A DNA stretch of 64,000 bases from Nocardioides panaciterrulae (GCF_013409645.1 NZ_JACCBG010000001.1:1920001-1984000), one strand, 5' to 3'. Counted from the first letter of the stretch, positions 1 to 13,930 are shown. Program-made: numbers and translations. The notes: generated from the sequence alone by a model not told the origin.

Positions 1-453
1 GGCGAGACGGACCGCGTCGGGGGTCCCGAGCGCGGCGCTGGAGATGCGCACCCGCGCCTGGTCGGCGCGGTAGCGGATCCGCAGGATGTAGTCGCCGTTC
101 TCCACCGGGTCTCCCCACGTGTCGCGGGCGAATCCCTCGGTCTCACGGAGCACGTAGTCGGTGCCCTCGTAGAGCCCGGCCGAGAACACGTACTCGGGGC
201 CGCGGTTGGACCTGTCGGTGTCGATGAAGATCGTCTCGCTGGAACCCGTGGCCGGGTCGCGGCGCAGGTTCTCGTGGTAGGTCGTGACGTGGAGGGTCGG
301 CTTCGCGTACCGGACCTGGACGGCCAGGATGTCCGAGCCGTGCCCGGTGTCGCGCGGGTCGTCGATCCCGTAGAGCTCGGCGCTGGCCGGGCCGGCGAGG
401 CCGATGGTGAGTGCGGCGGTCGACAGGGCGACGGCCGGGAGGGTCTTGCGCAT
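1..453 (-). CDS. secreted hypothetical protein, C-terminus cut by window edge
   Basis: The reading frame starts at an ATG whose first base is 453 and runs open to base 1, giving 151 codons without a stop. The N-terminus (MRKTLPAVALSTAALTIG, then an AGPASA cleavage-like site) is a typical Sec signal peptide of about 25 residues, so the protein is probably exported. The mature part is polar with many Tyr, Asp and Arg residues and reads like a beta-rich domain; no known family was recognised and no function is proposed. A hairpin at 501-521 separates it from the gene upstream on the same strand, so it may have its own promoter. Confidence 0.7.
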   Translation of the reverse strand, partial: MRKTLPAVALSTAALTIGLAGPASAELYGIDDPRDTGHGSDILAVQVRYAKPTLHVTTYHENLRRDPATGSSETIFIDTDRSNRGPEYVFSAGLYEGTDYVLRETEGFARDTWGDPVENGDYILRIRYRADQARVRISSAALGTPDAVRLA

Positions 454-500
454 GGCGATCTGGTCCTTCGTGCGTGGAGCGGCTGGTGGCCCTGTCGGGC

Positions 501-521
501 GAGTCCCCGGGTCGGGGACTC
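501..521 (-). terminator. hairpin between two minus-strand genes
   Basis: A perfect 8-bp inverted repeat, GAGTCCCC and GGGGACTC, with a 5-nt loop. It lies about 45 bp downstream of the metallohydrolase stop codon and before the secreted-protein gene. No U-tract follows, as is usual in GC-rich actinobacteria, so terminator function is inferred. Confidence 0.5.
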
Positions 522-566
522 GGTGGTGTTACGCCCGGGGTGCCGGCTCGGTTGCATGCACGGTCG

Positions 567-1235
567 TCACCAGCCGCGGGCGCGCCACTCCCCGAGTCGA
601 GGCCGCTCCTGGCCGAGGATCGAGTCGTTGCCGTGCCCGGGGTAGAACCACGTGCTGTCGGGGAGCCGCTGGAAGATGCGCGCCTCGAGGTCGTCCATCA
701 GCCTCGTGAAGTCGGCCTCGTTCGTCGTCCGGCCCGGACCACCGGGGAAGAGCGAGTCGCCGGTGAACAGGTGCGGGTGGCCGCTCGGGTCGTCGTACAG
801 CAGCGCGATCGAGCCGGGGGTGTGCCCGGCGAGCGCGATCACCTCGAGCGTGCAGTCGCCGACCGCGACGGTGTCGCCCTGGCGGACCTCGCGGGTGACC
901 GGCACCCCGGTCTGCTCGGTGACCGACACCGCGTCGGGAGCACCCACCACGACCGCCGCGCCGGTCGCGCCGACGACGTCGGCGAGCGCCCGGTGGTGGT
1001 CCCAGTGCCGGTGGGTCGTCACGACCGCCGCCAGCCCCGCGTCGCCGACGAGGGGGAGCAGCCGGTCGGACTCCGCGGCCGCGTCGATGAGCACCTGCTC
1101 GCCGGTCCGGCGGCAGGCCAGCAGGTAGCAGTTGTTGGACATCTCCGGGTCCACCGCGAGCTTGGTGATCCGCAGCGCGTCCAGCTCCCGGACGTCCGGC
1201 TCACCGCCCGGCGTCACCTCGCCCGTGTAGGTCAC
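567..1235 (-). CDS. MBL-fold metallohydrolase, glyoxalase II-like
   Basis: A 222-residue metallo-beta-lactamase-fold hydrolase. The motif THRHWDHH near residue 85 is the classic THxHxDH zinc site; the later ligands are visible as LAGHTPGS, FTGDSLF and the YPGHGND segment near the C-terminus. This is the hydroxyacylglutathione hydrolase (glyoxalase II) pattern of thioester hydrolysis. The GTG start overlaps the upstream stop by 4 nt (GTGA), so the two are translationally coupled. Because actinobacteria use mycothiol rather than glutathione and the upstream gene is of a mycothiol-dependent family, a mycothiol thioester is a plausible substrate; that is inference. The substrate cannot be read from the sequence. 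Confidence 0.85.
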   Translation of the reverse strand: MTYTGEVTPGGEPDVRELDALRITKLAVDPEMSNNCYLLACRRTGEQVLIDAAAESDRLLPLVGDAGLAAVVTTHRHWDHHRALADVVGATGAAVVVGAPDAVSVTEQTGVPVTREVRQGDTVAVGDCTLEVIALAGHTPGSIALLYDDPSGHPHLFTGDSLFPGGPGRTTNEADFTRLMDDLEARIFQRLPDSTWFYPGHGNDSILGQERPRLGEWRARGW

Positions 1236-1951
1236 CAGCCCTCGATCCCCGGCAGCTCGCCGTCGCTCGTCAGTCCCTCGCCACTCCCGCGCCCGGTGAG
1301 CCACCAGGCCAGGTCCGCGGCCGTGCCCGAGACCGTCGGCCCCGCCTCGGCGCCCGCGCCGAAGGTCCACGACCGGTCCAGGTCGGTGGCCCGCCCGGTG
1401 AAGGGGGTGCTCCAGGAGTCCCGCTTGCGCATCGAGTCGACGACGGAGGCCGCGAACACCGGCGGCCAGTCGGCCGCGGTGTAGCCGACGTCGAGGTCGG
1501 CGTGGTGGATCTCCACCTCGGACAGCCGCATCCCGGGGGCGGTGGCGGCCCGGAACGTCCGGGCGCCTCCCGGGACCCGTTCCAGGACGGCCCCGCCGAG
1601 GTCCTCGGGGACGGCGCCGATCGCGTCGGCGAGCTCCGTGGTCGCTCCCAGCAGCCGGTCGCGCAGCTCCGCCGGGTCGGCCGAGGCCAGCTCGTCGATG
1701 TCGCTGTTCCGGGCCTCCTGGGAGCGGTACATCGGCGTCGGCTCCCCGGCGACGAGACCGCGCAGCGCGCCCGTGAGGCCCTCGGCGTTCAGGACCAGGT
1801 GCGCGATCACGTGCGCCCGCGACCAGCCGGGGAGCCCGCTCGGCCGAGCCCAGGCCTCGTCCTCGAGACCGTCGACGGTGCGGATCAGCCGCTGCGAGGC
1901 CTCGGCGAGGAGATCGGGGGCCGGCTCGGTCGCCGGGTGGGAGGGCACCAT
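1232..1951 (-). CDS. maleylpyruvate isomerase-family mycothiol-dependent protein
   Basis: A 239-residue protein with the DinB-like four-helix N-terminal domain of the mycothiol maleylpyruvate isomerase family. GLPGWSRAHVIAHL carries one expected metal-binding His and EVEIHHADLD carries the second His cluster. A short C-terminal domain follows. Characterised members use mycothiol as cofactor to isomerise maleylpyruvate, but most homologues have unknown substrates, so the exact reaction is open. It is the first gene of a two-gene unit with the metallohydrolase. A CAAGAT box lies 6 nt before the ATG, consistent with a leaderless mRNA. Confidence 0.8.
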   Translation of the reverse strand: MVPSHPATEPAPDLLAEASQRLIRTVDGLEDEAWARPSGLPGWSRAHVIAHLVLNAEGLTGALRGLVAGEPTPMYRSQEARNSDIDELASADPAELRDRLLGATTELADAIGAVPEDLGGAVLERVPGGARTFRAATAPGMRLSEVEIHHADLDVGYTAADWPPVFAASVVDSMRKRDSWSTPFTGRATDLDRSWTFGAGAEAGPTVSGTAADLAWWLTGRGSGEGLTSDGELPGIEGW

Positions 1952-1963
1952 GACCCCATCTTG
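1952..1963 (-). promoter_or_regulatory. putative leaderless -10 box of the mycothiol-isomerase gene
   Basis: CAAGAT (minus strand, 1963-1958) is followed by exactly 6 nt and then the ATG. It fits the TANNNT pattern at five of six positions if the first base is relaxed. The same spacing recurs before many starts in this window. Confidence 0.4.
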
Positions 1964-2070
1964 TCACTCACCGGGCTCACCCGCTCGGGTGCACGATGGT
2001 CGCACCGTCGGTGGCGCGTGCCATTGTTGGGACTGTTCGTTCCACGCCGAGACTTGCCGAAGGACTGCCA

Positions 2071-5072
<3,002 letters not shown>

Positions 5073-5076
<4 letters not shown>

Positions 5077-5543
5077 CCGAAGGATCCGGATCGGGCGGGC
5101 TCACCCGCCGCCACGCCGTCAGCGGTGCCGTCGGCGGCATCGCCGTGGTCGGTGTGCTGCCGCTGCTGGCCTCGTGCAGCGCCAGCAACGGCGCCAGTGA
5201 CAGCAACGGCAGCGGGGGCGGGGGCTCGGCCGGAGGAGCCGCCCCGGCGCAGGCGGGCACGAAGCTCGGGTCGGTGGCCGACGTCCCCGTCGGCGGCGGG
5301 AAGGTCTTCGCCGACGAGGAGGTCGTGGTCACCCAGCCGACCCAGGGCGTCTACAAGGCGTTCTCGGCGGTGTGCACCCACGCCGGTTGCGTGGTGAACC
5401 GCGTCGCGGACGGCAGCATCATCTGCCCCTGCCACCTGAGCAGGTTCTCCGTCGCCGACGGATCGGTGCAGGGCGGCCCCGCGCCCCGGCCGCTGCCCGA
5501 GGTGAAGGTCGACGTCAAGGGCGGCCAGGCGAGCGTGGCCTGA
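5073..5543 (+). CDS. Rieske 2Fe-2S lipoprotein, probably Tat-exported
   Basis: A 156-residue exported iron-sulfur protein. The N-terminus has a twin-arginine-like TRRHAVSG followed by a hydrophobic stretch and a lipobox ending LLASC, so the mature protein is likely a lipid-anchored extracytoplasmic Rieske protein. A Ser/Gly linker follows. The Rieske ligands are CTHAGC and CPCHLSRF, with the extra Cys pair typical of QcrA-type proteins that form a disulfide. The usual Gly after CPCH is Leu here. ATG overlaps the uvrA stop (ATGA). The partner is unknown; an electron-transfer role at the membrane is inferred from the family. Confidence 0.88.
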
Positions 5544-5572
5544 CAGGCTCCGGGGTCGTCGGCGGCGGACCG

Positions 5573-5584
5573 TAGGGTTGGGGC
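5573..5584 (+). promoter_or_regulatory. leaderless -10 box of uvrC
   Basis: TAGGGT at 5573-5578, then 6 nt, then the GTG start. No Shine-Dalgarno sequence is present, which favours a leaderless transcript. Confidence 0.55.
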
Positions 5585-7594
5585 GTGCCTGCCCGTTCGT
5601 CCCGTTCCCTGCGCGGGCCCCTGTCGTACCGCCCCGAGCCCGGGTCGATCCCCACCCAGCCGGGCGTCTACCGGTTCCGCGACGCGAACCGCCGGGTGAT
5701 CTACGTCGGGAAGGCGAAGAACCTCCGGTCCCGGCTCTCGTCGTACTTCCAGGACATCGGGAACCTGCACCAGCGCACCGCCACCATGGTGACGACCGCG
5801 GCCAGCGTCGAGTGGACCGTGGTCAACACCGAGGTCGAGGCGCTCCAGCTGGAGTACTCCTGGATCAAGGAGTACGACCCGCGGTTCAACGTCAAGTACC
5901 GCGACGACAAGTCCTACCCCTGGCTGGCGGTGACCGTCGGGGAGGAGTTCCCCCGGGTGATGGTGGGGCGGGGCGCGAAGCGCAAGGGCACGCGCTACTT
6001 CGGGCCGTACAGCCACGCGTGGGCCATCCGCGAGACCGTCGACGTGCTGCTGCGGGTCTTCCCGATGCGCTCGTGCAGCAACGGCGTCTTCAAGCGCTCC
6101 GCGCAGATCGGCCGGCCCTGCCTGCTGGGCTACATCGACAAGTGCTCCGCGCCCTGCGTCGGCAAGGTCAGCGCCGAGGAGCACCGCCGGATCGTCGAGG
6201 ACTTCTGCGAGTTCATGGGCGGGCACACCCGGCCGTTCATGCGCCGCATCGAGCAGGAGATGTTCGCCGCCTCCGAGGAGCTGGACTTCGAGAGGGCCGC
6301 GCGGCTGCGCGACGACCTGGGGGCGATGCAGCGGGCGCTCGAGAAGCAGGCCGTGGTGCTCGGCGACGGCGCGGACGCCGACGTGGTCGCGCTCGCCGAG
6401 GACCCGCTCGAGGTCGCGGTGCAGATCTTCTACGTCCGCGGGGGCCGGATCCGCGGCCAGCGCGGCTGGGTCGCCGACCGGGTGGAGGAGGGCGGGACCG
6501 CGGAGCTGGTCGAGAACTTCCTCCTCCAGCTCTACGCCGGCGCCGACGCCGACAGCATCCCCCGCGAGATCCTGGTGCCGGCCCTGCCCCCGGACGTCGA
6601 CACCTTCGAGCAGCTGCTCAGCGACCTGCGCGGCAGCCGGGTCCGGATCCGGGTGCCGCAGCGCGGGGACAAGAAGACCCTGCAGGAGACCGTGGCCCGC
6701 AACGCGCTCCAGGCGCTCGGGCTGCACAAGACCAAGCGGGCCAGCGACCTGACCACCCGCAACCGAGCGCTGGAGGAGATCCAGAACGCGCTCGAGCTCG
6801 ACGAGGTGCCGCTGCGCATCGAGTGCTACGACATCTCCAACCTGCAGGGCACCGAGGTGGTCGCCTCGATGGTCGTCTTCGAGGACGGGCTCGCCCGCAA
6901 GAGCGAGTACCGCCGCTTCGTCATCAAGGGCGTGGACGGCCAGAACGACGTCGCCTCCATGCACGAGGTGATCACCCGCCGCTTCCGGCGGCTGCTCGAC
7001 GAGCAGGCCCGCTCCCAGGCCGTCGAGGGCGACGACGGCCCGATGCTGGTCGACCCGGAGACCGGACGGCCGCGCAAGTTCGCCTACGCGCCGGGGCTGG
7101 TGGTCGTCGACGGCGGCCCGCCGCAGGTCGCGGCGGCCCAGCGGGCGCTCGACGAGCTCGGCATCGACGACATCCCCGTCTGCGGGTTGGCCAAGCGGCT
7201 CGAGGAGGTCTGGCTGCCCCGCCAGGAGGACCCGGTGATCCTGGCGCGCTCCTCGGAGGGGCTCTACCTCCTGCAGCGGGTCCGCGACGAGGCGCACCGG
7301 TTCGCGATCACCCACCACCGCTCCCGGCGGTCCAAGACCATGGTCGAGAGCCTGCTCGACGACGTGCCCGGGCTCGGCGAGGTGCGCCGCAAGACCCTGC
7401 TCAAGCACTTCGGCTCGCTGAAGAAGCTCAAGGCCGCCAGCGTGGAGGAGATCGCCACGGTGCCCGGCATCGGCGCGCGCACCGCGACGGCGATCAAGGA
7501 CGCCCTCGTGACGAGCGCGGACGGCGGGCGGACCGACGCCGGACAGGGCCTGGTCCGGGTGAACACCGCGACCGGCGAGATCGAGGAGGACTGA
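5585..7594 (+). CDS. uvrC: excinuclease ABC subunit UvrC
   Basis: Dual-incision nuclease of nucleotide excision repair, 669 residues, the normal length. It begins with the GIY-YIG domain ([20 protein letters not shown]), followed by a UVR helical hairpin around residues 215-250 that contacts UvrB. The RNase H-like C-terminal nuclease includes [13 protein letters not shown] and VVVDGGPPQ. It ends with tandem helix-hairpin-helix motifs ([17 protein letters not shown] and [12 protein letters not shown]). The GTG start is set by a TAGGGT box 6 nt upstream. Its TGA overlaps the rapZ ATG by one base, so uvrC-rapZ-yvcK are translated as a coupled unit. Confidence 0.97.
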   Translation: MPARSSRSLRGPLSYRPEPGSIPTQPGVYRFRDANRRVIYVGKAKNLRSRLSSYFQDIGNLHQRTATMVTTAASVEWTVVNTEVEALQLEYSWIKEYDPRFNVKYRDDKSYPWLAVTVGEEFPRVMVGRGAKRKGTRYFGPYSHAWAIRETVDVLLRVFPMRSCSNGVFKRSAQIGRPCLLGYIDKCSAPCVGKVSAEEHRRIVEDFCEFMGGHTRPFMRRIEQEMFAASEELDFERAARLRDDLGAMQRALEKQAVVLGDGADADVVALAEDPLEVAVQIFYVRGGRIRGQRGWVADRVEEGGTAELVENFLLQLYAGADADSIPREILVPALPPDVDTFEQLLSDLRGSRVRIRVPQRGDKKTLQETVARNALQALGLHKTKRASDLTTRNRALEEIQNALELDEVPLRIECYDISNLQGTEVVASMVVFEDGLARKSEYRRFVIKGVDGQNDVASMHEVITRRFRRLLDEQARSQAVEGDDGPMLVDPETGRPRKFAYAPGLVVVDGGPPQVAAAQRALDELGIDDIPVCGLAKRLEEVWLPRQEDPVILARSSEGLYLLQRVRDEAHRFAITHHRSRRSKTMVESLLDDVPGLGEVRRKTLLKHFGSLKKLKAASVEEIATVPGIGARTATAIKDALVTSADGGRTDAGQGLVRVNTATGEIEED

Positions 7595-8469
7595 TGGCGA
7601 CAGGGGAGGCGCACCGCGGCGAGCTCGTGGTGGTCACCGGCATGACCGGCGCCGGCCGCAGCACGGCCGCCAAGGAGCTGGAGGACCTCGGCTACTACGT
7701 GGTCGACAACATGCCACCCAGCCTGCTCCGCGAGGTGGTCCGGCTGGTCGACGAGAGCCGCGGCACCGAGCAGCCGATCGCGGTCGTGGTCGACGTACGC
7801 TCCGGCTCGTTCTTCCAGTCCCTGCAGGCGAACCTCGCCCTCGGCGCCACCGGCCGGCACACCACGCTGGTGTTCCTCGAGGCCACCGACGACGTGCTCG
7901 TGCGCCGGCAGGAGGCGGCCCGGCGGCCGCACCCGCTGCAGGGCAGCGGCCGCCTGCTGGACGGCCTGCAGCGCGAGCGGCGGGTGCTGGCCGACCTGCG
8001 CAGCGAGGCCGACCTGGTCATCGACACCTCCAAGCTGAACGTCCACGAGCTCACCGACCGGGTCGCCGAGGCGTTCGGCACGCCCGACTCGACCCGGCTC
8101 AACGTCACCGTGACCAGCTTCGGGTTCAAGTACGGCATCCCGGTGGACGCCGACTTCGTCGCCGACATGCGGTTCCTGCCCAACCCGTTCTGGGTGCCCG
8201 AGCTGCGCGCCGGCACGGGTCGGGACGCCGAGGTCTCCGACTACGTCATGAGCCGTCCCGGCGCCGCGGAGTTCCTCGAGCGCTACGTGCCGGTGCTCAC
8301 GGGCGTCGCCGCGGGCTACCTCCGCGAGGGCAAGCGCTTCATGACCGTCGCGATCGGCTGCACCGGCGGCAAGCACCGCAGCGTCGCCGTCGCCGAGGAG
8401 ATCGCCAGGCGGATGCGGGAGGACGGGTTCGTCGTCCGCGCCACCCACCGCGACCTCGGACGCGAGTGA
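7594..8469 (+). CDS. rapZ: RapZ (YvcJ) family P-loop nucleotide-binding protein
   Basis: A 291-residue ATP/GTP-binding protein. The P-loop GMTGAGRST (16-24) carries the Arg in place of Lys that is typical of RapZ. The C-terminal half has the conserved FGFKYGIP, MRFLPNPFW, GRDAEVSDYV and IGCTGGKHRSV blocks. In E. coli RapZ guides RNase E to the GlmZ small RNA; in Gram-positives the function is less clear but the gene always travels with yvcK and whiA, as here. The start ATG overlaps the uvrC stop (TGATG), and the same overlap links it to yvcK. Confidence 0.95.
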   Translation: MATGEAHRGELVVVTGMTGAGRSTAAKELEDLGYYVVDNMPPSLLREVVRLVDESRGTEQPIAVVVDVRSGSFFQSLQANLALGATGRHTTLVFLEATDDVLVRRQEAARRPHPLQGSGRLLDGLQRERRVLADLRSEADLVIDTSKLNVHELTDRVAEAFGTPDSTRLNVTVTSFGFKYGIPVDADFVADMRFLPNPFWVPELRAGTGRDAEVSDYVMSRPGAAEFLERYVPVLTGVAAGYLREGKRFMTVAIGCTGGKHRSVAVAEEIARRMREDGFVVRATHRDLGRE

Positions 8470-9431
8470 TGGCGGAGCGGGCCCAGTCGGTAGTGGCGCT
8501 CGGCGGCGGCCACGGGCTGCACGCCTCGCTGCGCGCGCTGCGGGGCCTCGTCGACGACCTCGTGGTCGACGAGCTGAGCGCGGTCGTGACCGTCGCCGAC
8601 AACGGCGGCTCGTCCGGCCGGCTCCGGGGCGAGTTCGGCGTGCTGCCGCCCGGCGACCTGCGGATGGCGCTGGCCGCGCTGTGCGGTGACGACGACTGGG
8701 GCGTCACCTGGGCCAAGGTGCTCCAGCACCGCTTCGCCGGGGACGGCGAGATGCGCGGGCACGTGGTCGGCAACCTGCTGATCGTCAGCCTGTGGGAGCT
8801 GCTGGGCGACCACGTCCAGGCGCTCGACTGGGTGGGCCGGCTGCTCGGCGCCTCGGGCCGGGTGCTGCCGATGGCGCTCAACGCGCTCGACATCGCCGCC
8901 GAGGTGCGCGGCCTGGTGCCCGCCGACCCCCGGGCGACGACCACCGTCCGCGGCCAGGTCGAGGTGGCGACCACCGAGGGCGACATCGTCTCGATCCGGC
9001 TCGAGCCGGAGCCGGTCGCCTGCCCCGAGGCGGTCGCCGCGATCCGCGAGGCCGACTGGGTGGTGCTGGGGCCGGGCTCGTGGTTCACCTCGGTGCTGCC
9101 GCACCTGGTGGTGCCCGAGCTGCGCGAGGCGCTGGTGCAGACCGACGCACGGATCCTCGTGGTGCTCAACCTCGGCGAGCAGGCGGGGGAGACCCACGGG
9201 CTCGCCCCGGAGGACCACCTCGCGGTGCTGGCCGAGCACGCGCCCGGGCTGAAGATCCACACCGTGCTCGCCGACCCCAGCATCGTCGGCGACCCGGACC
9301 GGCTCGCCGCCGCGGCGGCGTCGTACGGCGCGGACCTGGTGGCGGCTCCCGTGGCGATGGACGACGGCTCCGCGCGGCACGACGTGGCCCGGCTCGCGGC
9401 GGCCTACGAGCGGATCCTCGCGCGCGACTGA
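8469..9431 (+). CDS. yvcK: YvcK/CofD-like gluconeogenesis factor
   Basis: A 320-residue protein of the CofD/YvcK superfamily. The N-terminus has VVALGGGHGLHASLRALR and TVADNGGSSGRLR, the nucleotide-sugar-binding signature, followed by LPPGDLRMAL. GNLLIVSLWELLGD and VVLGPGSWFTSVLPHL are further conserved blocks. Homologues bind UDP-GlcNAc and are needed for growth on gluconeogenic carbon and for cell-wall homeostasis. ATG at 8469 shares its first base with the rapZ stop; a GTG three bases earlier is also possible. It lies in the conserved rapZ-yvcK-whiA order. Confidence 0.93.
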   Translation: MAERAQSVVALGGGHGLHASLRALRGLVDDLVVDELSAVVTVADNGGSSGRLRGEFGVLPPGDLRMALAALCGDDDWGVTWAKVLQHRFAGDGEMRGHVVGNLLIVSLWELLGDHVQALDWVGRLLGASGRVLPMALNALDIAAEVRGLVPADPRATTTVRGQVEVATTEGDIVSIRLEPEPVACPEAVAAIREADWVVLGPGSWFTSVLPHLVVPELREALVQTDARILVVLNLGEQAGETHGLAPEDHLAVLAEHAPGLKIHTVLADPSIVGDPDRLAAAAASYGADLVAAPVAMDDGSARHDVARLAAAYERILARD

Positions 9432-9483
9432 GGCCCCCGCCGATGCGTCCGGAGGCAGGTCGGGGGTTGGTTGACGCGTGTGT

Positions 9484-9495
9484 GAGGATTCCGCC
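9484..9495 (+). promoter_or_regulatory. possible leaderless -10 box of whiA
   Basis: GAGGAT at 9484-9489 is followed by 6 nt and the ATG of whiA. It matches TANNNT only at A2 and T6, so this is a weak call based mainly on the recurrent spacing. Confidence 0.3.
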
Positions 9496-10482
9496 ATGGC
9501 GATGACGGCACAGGTGAAGGCGGAGCTGTCGAGCACCCAGGTCTCGAAGACCTGCTGCCGCAAGGCCGAGGTGGCCTCGATGCTCCGGTTCGCCGGCGGA
9601 CTGCACATCGTCAGCGGCCGGATCGTCGTGGAGGCCGAGCTCGACACCGGTGCCGCCGCGCGCCGGCTGCGCAGGGACATCGCCGAGGTCTACGGGCACC
9701 AGTCCGACGTGGTCATGGTCCAGGGCAACGGCATCCGCAAGGGCAGCCGCTACCTGGTCCGGATCGTGCGCGACGGCGAGGCGCTGGCCCGCCAGACCGG
9801 CCTGCTGGACCAGCGCGGCCGGCCCGTCCGGGGGCTGCCGCCGGCGGTCGTCTCCGGTGGCGCGTGCGACTCGGTCGCCGCCTGGCGCGGTGCGTTCCTG
9901 GCGCACGGCTCGCTGACCGAGCCCGGCCGCTCCTCCGCCCTGGAGGTCACCTGTCCCGGGCCCGAGGCCGCGCTGGCGCTGGTGGGCGTGGCCCGACGGC
10001 TGGGGATCCAGGCCAAGGCCCGGGAGGTCCGCGGGATCGACCGGGTGGTGCTTCGCGACGGGGACGCGATCGGTCAGCTGCTGACCCGGCTCGGCGCGCA
10101 CGAGTCGCTGATGGCCTGGGAGGAGCGCCGGATGCGGCGCGAGGTCCGGGCGACCGCGAACCGGCTCGCGAACTTCGACGACGCCAACCTGCGCCGCTCC
10201 GCGCGGGCCGCGGTGGCCGCCGGGGCCCGGGTCGAGCGGGCCATGGAGATCCTGGGTGAGGACGTCCCCGACCACCTGCGCCTCGCCGGTGAGCTGCGCC
10301 TGGAGCACAAGCAGGCCTCGCTGGAGGAACTCGGCCAGCTGCACGAGCCGGTGCTGACCAAGGACGCGATCGCCGGCCGGATCCGCCGGCTGCTGGCGAT
10401 GGCCGACAAGCGGGCCGAGGAGCTCGGGATCCCCGACACCGAGTCCTCGCTGACCGCGGAGATGCTCGCCGACGAGGCGTGA
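9496..10482 (+). CDS. whiA: sporulation/cell-division regulator WhiA
   Basis: A 328-residue DNA-binding protein, the usual length. The N-terminal two-thirds is the LAGLIDADG-like fold ([18 protein letters not shown] at the front, then GSRYLVRIV and [19 protein letters not shown]). The C-terminal helix-turn-helix region contains [22 protein letters not shown] and [13 protein letters not shown]. In Streptomyces WhiA activates sporulation septation; in non-sporulating relatives it is linked to cell division. ATG at 9496 is preferred over an in-frame start at 9478 because it has the correct family N-terminus and a -10-like box 6 nt before it. Confidence 0.94.
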   Translation: MAMTAQVKAELSSTQVSKTCCRKAEVASMLRFAGGLHIVSGRIVVEAELDTGAAARRLRRDIAEVYGHQSDVVMVQGNGIRKGSRYLVRIVRDGEALARQTGLLDQRGRPVRGLPPAVVSGGACDSVAAWRGAFLAHGSLTEPGRSSALEVTCPGPEAALALVGVARRLGIQAKAREVRGIDRVVLRDGDAIGQLLTRLGAHESLMAWEERRMRREVRATANRLANFDDANLRRSARAAVAAGARVERAMEILGEDVPDHLRLAGELRLEHKQASLEELGQLHEPVLTKDAIAGRIRRLLAMADKRAEELGIPDTESSLTAEMLADEA

Positions 10483-10558
10483 GGCCCACGCCGCCGGGTC
10501 CAGCCCGGTTACCCGCACGTACCCCGGGACGACCCGAGGGCGCCCGCCGCGCGAGCGA

Positions 10559-11647
<1,089 letters not shown>

Positions 11648-11651
11648 CCGG

Positions 11652-12866
11652 ATGAGCAGCCTCGACTCGCTCGACCGCCAGCTGGGGGGACTGCGCGGCA
11701 GGCGCATCCTCGTGCGGTCGGACCTGAACGTGCCGCTGGACAGCGCCGGCACCATCACCGACGACGGACGGATCCGGGCGAGCGTCCCGACCCTCCGGGC
11801 GCTGGCCGAGGCCGGGGCCCGGGTGGTCGTCACCGCTCACCTCGGCCGGCCCCAGGGCCGCCCGGACCCGTCGTACTCCCTCGCGCCGGTGGCCGACCGG
11901 CTCGGCGAGCTGCTCGGGAGCCCGGTCGCGTTCGCCACCGACACGGTGGGGGACAGCGCCCGGGACACGGTCGAGCGGCTCCAGGACGGGCAGGTCGCCC
12001 TGCTGGAGAACGTCCGGTTCAACGCCGGGGAGACCAGCAAGGACGACGCCGAGCGCGGTGCGTTCGCCGATCGCCTGGCCGAGCTGGCCGACGGGTTCGT
12101 GTCCGACGGGTTCGGGGTCGTGCACCGCAAGCAGGCGTCGGTGTACGACGTGGCGCAGCGGCTGCCGCACGCCATGGGGGCCCTGGTCGCGACCGAGATC
12201 GACGTGCTGCGCCGGCTCACCGAGGACCCCGAGCGGCCCTACGCCGTGGTGCTCGGCGGCTCGAAGGTGTCCGACAAGCTCGGGGTCATCGACAACCTCC
12301 TCGGCAAGGCCGACAAGCTGCTCATCGGCGGCGGGATGGTCTTCACCTTCCTGGCCGCCCAGGGCCACGAGGTCGGGAAGAGCCTCCTCGAGGAGGACCA
12401 GCTCGAGACCTGCCGCGCGCACCTGCGCCGCGCCGAGGAGTCCGGCGTCGAGATCCTGCTGCCCACCGACATCGTGGTGGACACCGCCTTCCCGTCCGGC
12501 GACCGCTCGCCGGAACCCCGGGTCGTCCCCGCCTCGCAGATCCCGGCCGACAGCCTCGGCCTGGACATCGGCCCCGAGTCGGCGGCGACGTTCGCCTCGG
12601 CCCTGGCGGACGCACGCACGGTGTTCTGGAACGGCCCGATGGGGGTCTTCGAGGTGAGCGCGTTCGCCGAGGGGACCCGCGCGGTCGCGGCGGCGCTCAC
12701 GAAGATCGACGGGCTCTCGGTCGTCGGCGGGGGCGACTCCGCCGCCGCCGTACGCACGCTCGGCTTCGACGAGTCCGCCTTCGGGCACATCTCCACCGGT
12801 GGCGGCGCCAGCCTCGAGTACCTCGAGGGCAAGGAGCTGCCCGGCATCCAGGTCCTGGAGGACTGA
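11652..12866 (+). CDS. pgk: phosphoglycerate kinase
   Basis: Glycolytic kinase of 404 residues that transfers phosphate from 1,3-bisphosphoglycerate to ADP. Visible landmarks are [11 protein letters not shown] near the N-terminus, [39 protein letters not shown] in the hinge, WNGPMGVFE and the nucleotide-binding [11 protein letters not shown] with the C-terminal [14 protein letters not shown]. It lies 4 nt after gap and 2 nt before tpiA, so the three genes form one operon. Confidence 0.97.
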   Translation: MSSLDSLDRQLGGLRGRRILVRSDLNVPLDSAGTITDDGRIRASVPTLRALAEAGARVVVTAHLGRPQGRPDPSYSLAPVADRLGELLGSPVAFATDTVGDSARDTVERLQDGQVALLENVRFNAGETSKDDAERGAFADRLAELADGFVSDGFGVVHRKQASVYDVAQRLPHAMGALVATEIDVLRRLTEDPERPYAVVLGGSKVSDKLGVIDNLLGKADKLLIGGGMVFTFLAAQGHEVGKSLLEEDQLETCRAHLRRAEESGVEILLPTDIVVDTAFPSGDRSPEPRVVPASQIPADSLGLDIGPESAATFASALADARTVFWNGPMGVFEVSAFAEGTRAVAAALTKIDGLSVVGGGDSAAAVRTLGFDESAFGHISTGGGASLEYLEGKELPGIQVLED

Positions 12867-12868
12867 GC

Positions 12869-13663
12869 ATGGCGAGCAAGCGAACCCCGCTGATGGCGGG
12901 GAACTGGAAGATGAACCTCAACCACCAGGAGGCGATCGTCCTGGTGCAGAAGCTGGCGGTCACGCTCGCCGACAAGAAGCACGACTACAGCCGCGCCGAG
13001 GTGGTCGTGGTGCCGCCGTTCACGGACCTGCGTTCGGTGCAGTCCCTGGTCGACGGGGACCGGCTCGCGGTGCGCTACGGCGCGCAGGACGTCTCCATGC
13101 ACGAGGCGGGCGCCTACACCGGGGAGATCTCGGCCGGCATGCTCGCCAAGCTGGGCTGCTCCTACGTCGTGGTCGGGCACTCCGAGCGTCGGGAGCACCA
13201 CGGCGAGGGCGACGACGTCGTCAACGCCAAGGCGCACCGGGCGCTGGCGGCCGCGATGACGCCGATCGTGTGTGTCGGCGAGGGCCTCAGCGTGCGGCAG
13301 GCCGGCGAGCACGTGGCCCACACGCTCGGGCAGCTGGACGGGTCGCTCGCCGGCTTCTCGGCCGAGCAGGTCGCCGGGCTCGTGGTGGCCTACGAGCCGG
13401 TGTGGGCGATCGGCACCGGCGAGGTGGCGACGCCCGAGGACGCGCAGGAGGTCTGCGCCGCGATCCGTGGCCGGGTCCGCGAGGTCCACGGTGACGTCGC
13501 GGCCGACGGCGTACGCATCCTCTACGGCGGCTCGGTGAAGGCCGCCAACGTCGCCGGGATCATGGCGCAGGGCGACGTCGACGGCTGCCTGGTCGGCGGC
13601 GCGAGCCTGCAGGCCGACGAGTTCGGCGGAATCTGCCGCTACTACGACATGCCGGTCCTCTGA
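12869..13663 (+). CDS. tpiA: triosephosphate isomerase
   Basis: A 264-residue TIM-barrel enzyme interconverting dihydroxyacetone phosphate and glyceraldehyde 3-phosphate. GNWKMNLN holds the substrate Lys, [13 protein letters not shown] the catalytic His, and [14 protein letters not shown] the catalytic Glu and mobile loop. [13 protein letters not shown] is the phosphate-binding loop. The ATG follows the pgk stop after two bases. Confidence 0.97.
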   Translation: MASKRTPLMAGNWKMNLNHQEAIVLVQKLAVTLADKKHDYSRAEVVVVPPFTDLRSVQSLVDGDRLAVRYGAQDVSMHEAGAYTGEISAGMLAKLGCSYVVVGHSERREHHGEGDDVVNAKAHRALAAAMTPIVCVGEGLSVRQAGEHVAHTLGQLDGSLAGFSAEQVAGLVVAYEPVWAIGTGEVATPEDAQEVCAAIRGRVREVHGDVAADGVRILYGGSVKAANVAGIMAQGDVDGCLVGGASLQADEFGGICRYYDMPVL

Positions 13664-13679
13664 CGGCTCCGGTGTGACG

Positions 13680-13693
13680 TAGGCTTTACGACC
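13680..13693 (+). promoter_or_regulatory. leaderless -10 box of secG
   Basis: TAGGCT at 13680-13685, 8 nt before the GTG of secG. No ribosome-binding site is present between them. Confidence 0.5.
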
Positions 13694-13930
13694 GTGACTC
13701 TCCTCTTCACCATTCTGCTGATCATCTCGAGCGCGCTCGTGGTGCTGCTGGTCCTGCTGCACAAGGGCCGGGGCGGCGGGCTCTCCGACATGTTCGGCGG
13801 TGGCGTGTCCAGTTCGCTCGGCGGGTCCTCGGTGGCCGAGCGGAATCTCGATCGGCTCACGATCGGGATCGGGGTCATCTGGTTCGCATGTGTGATTGCC
13901 CTGGGCCTGCTCCTGGCCTACCAGAACTGA
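13694..13930 (+). CDS. secG: preprotein translocase subunit SecG
   Basis: A 78-residue membrane protein with two transmembrane helices (LLFTILLIISSALVVLLVLL and TIGIGVIWFACVIALGLLL). They are joined by the Gly/Ser-rich cytoplasmic loop GRGGGLSDMFGGGVSSSLGG that is characteristic of SecG. It supports SecYEG protein export. Location directly after tpiA is common in actinobacteria. Confidence 0.93.
   Translation: MTLLFTILLIISSALVVLLVLLHKGRGGGLSDMFGGGVSSSLGGSSVAERNLDRLTIGIGVIWFACVIALGLLLAYQN

Noticed and set aside
567..1967. Fusion of the metallohydrolase and the isomerase-like protein in one long frame
   Set aside because: The upstream part of the 466-codon frame is a shifted frame of the isomerase gene; the true genes overlap by only 4 nt in different frames.
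1964..2070. SOS (LexA) box upstream of uvrA
   Set aside because: A GTTCG half-site is visible, but no matching CGAAC half at the right spacing was found.
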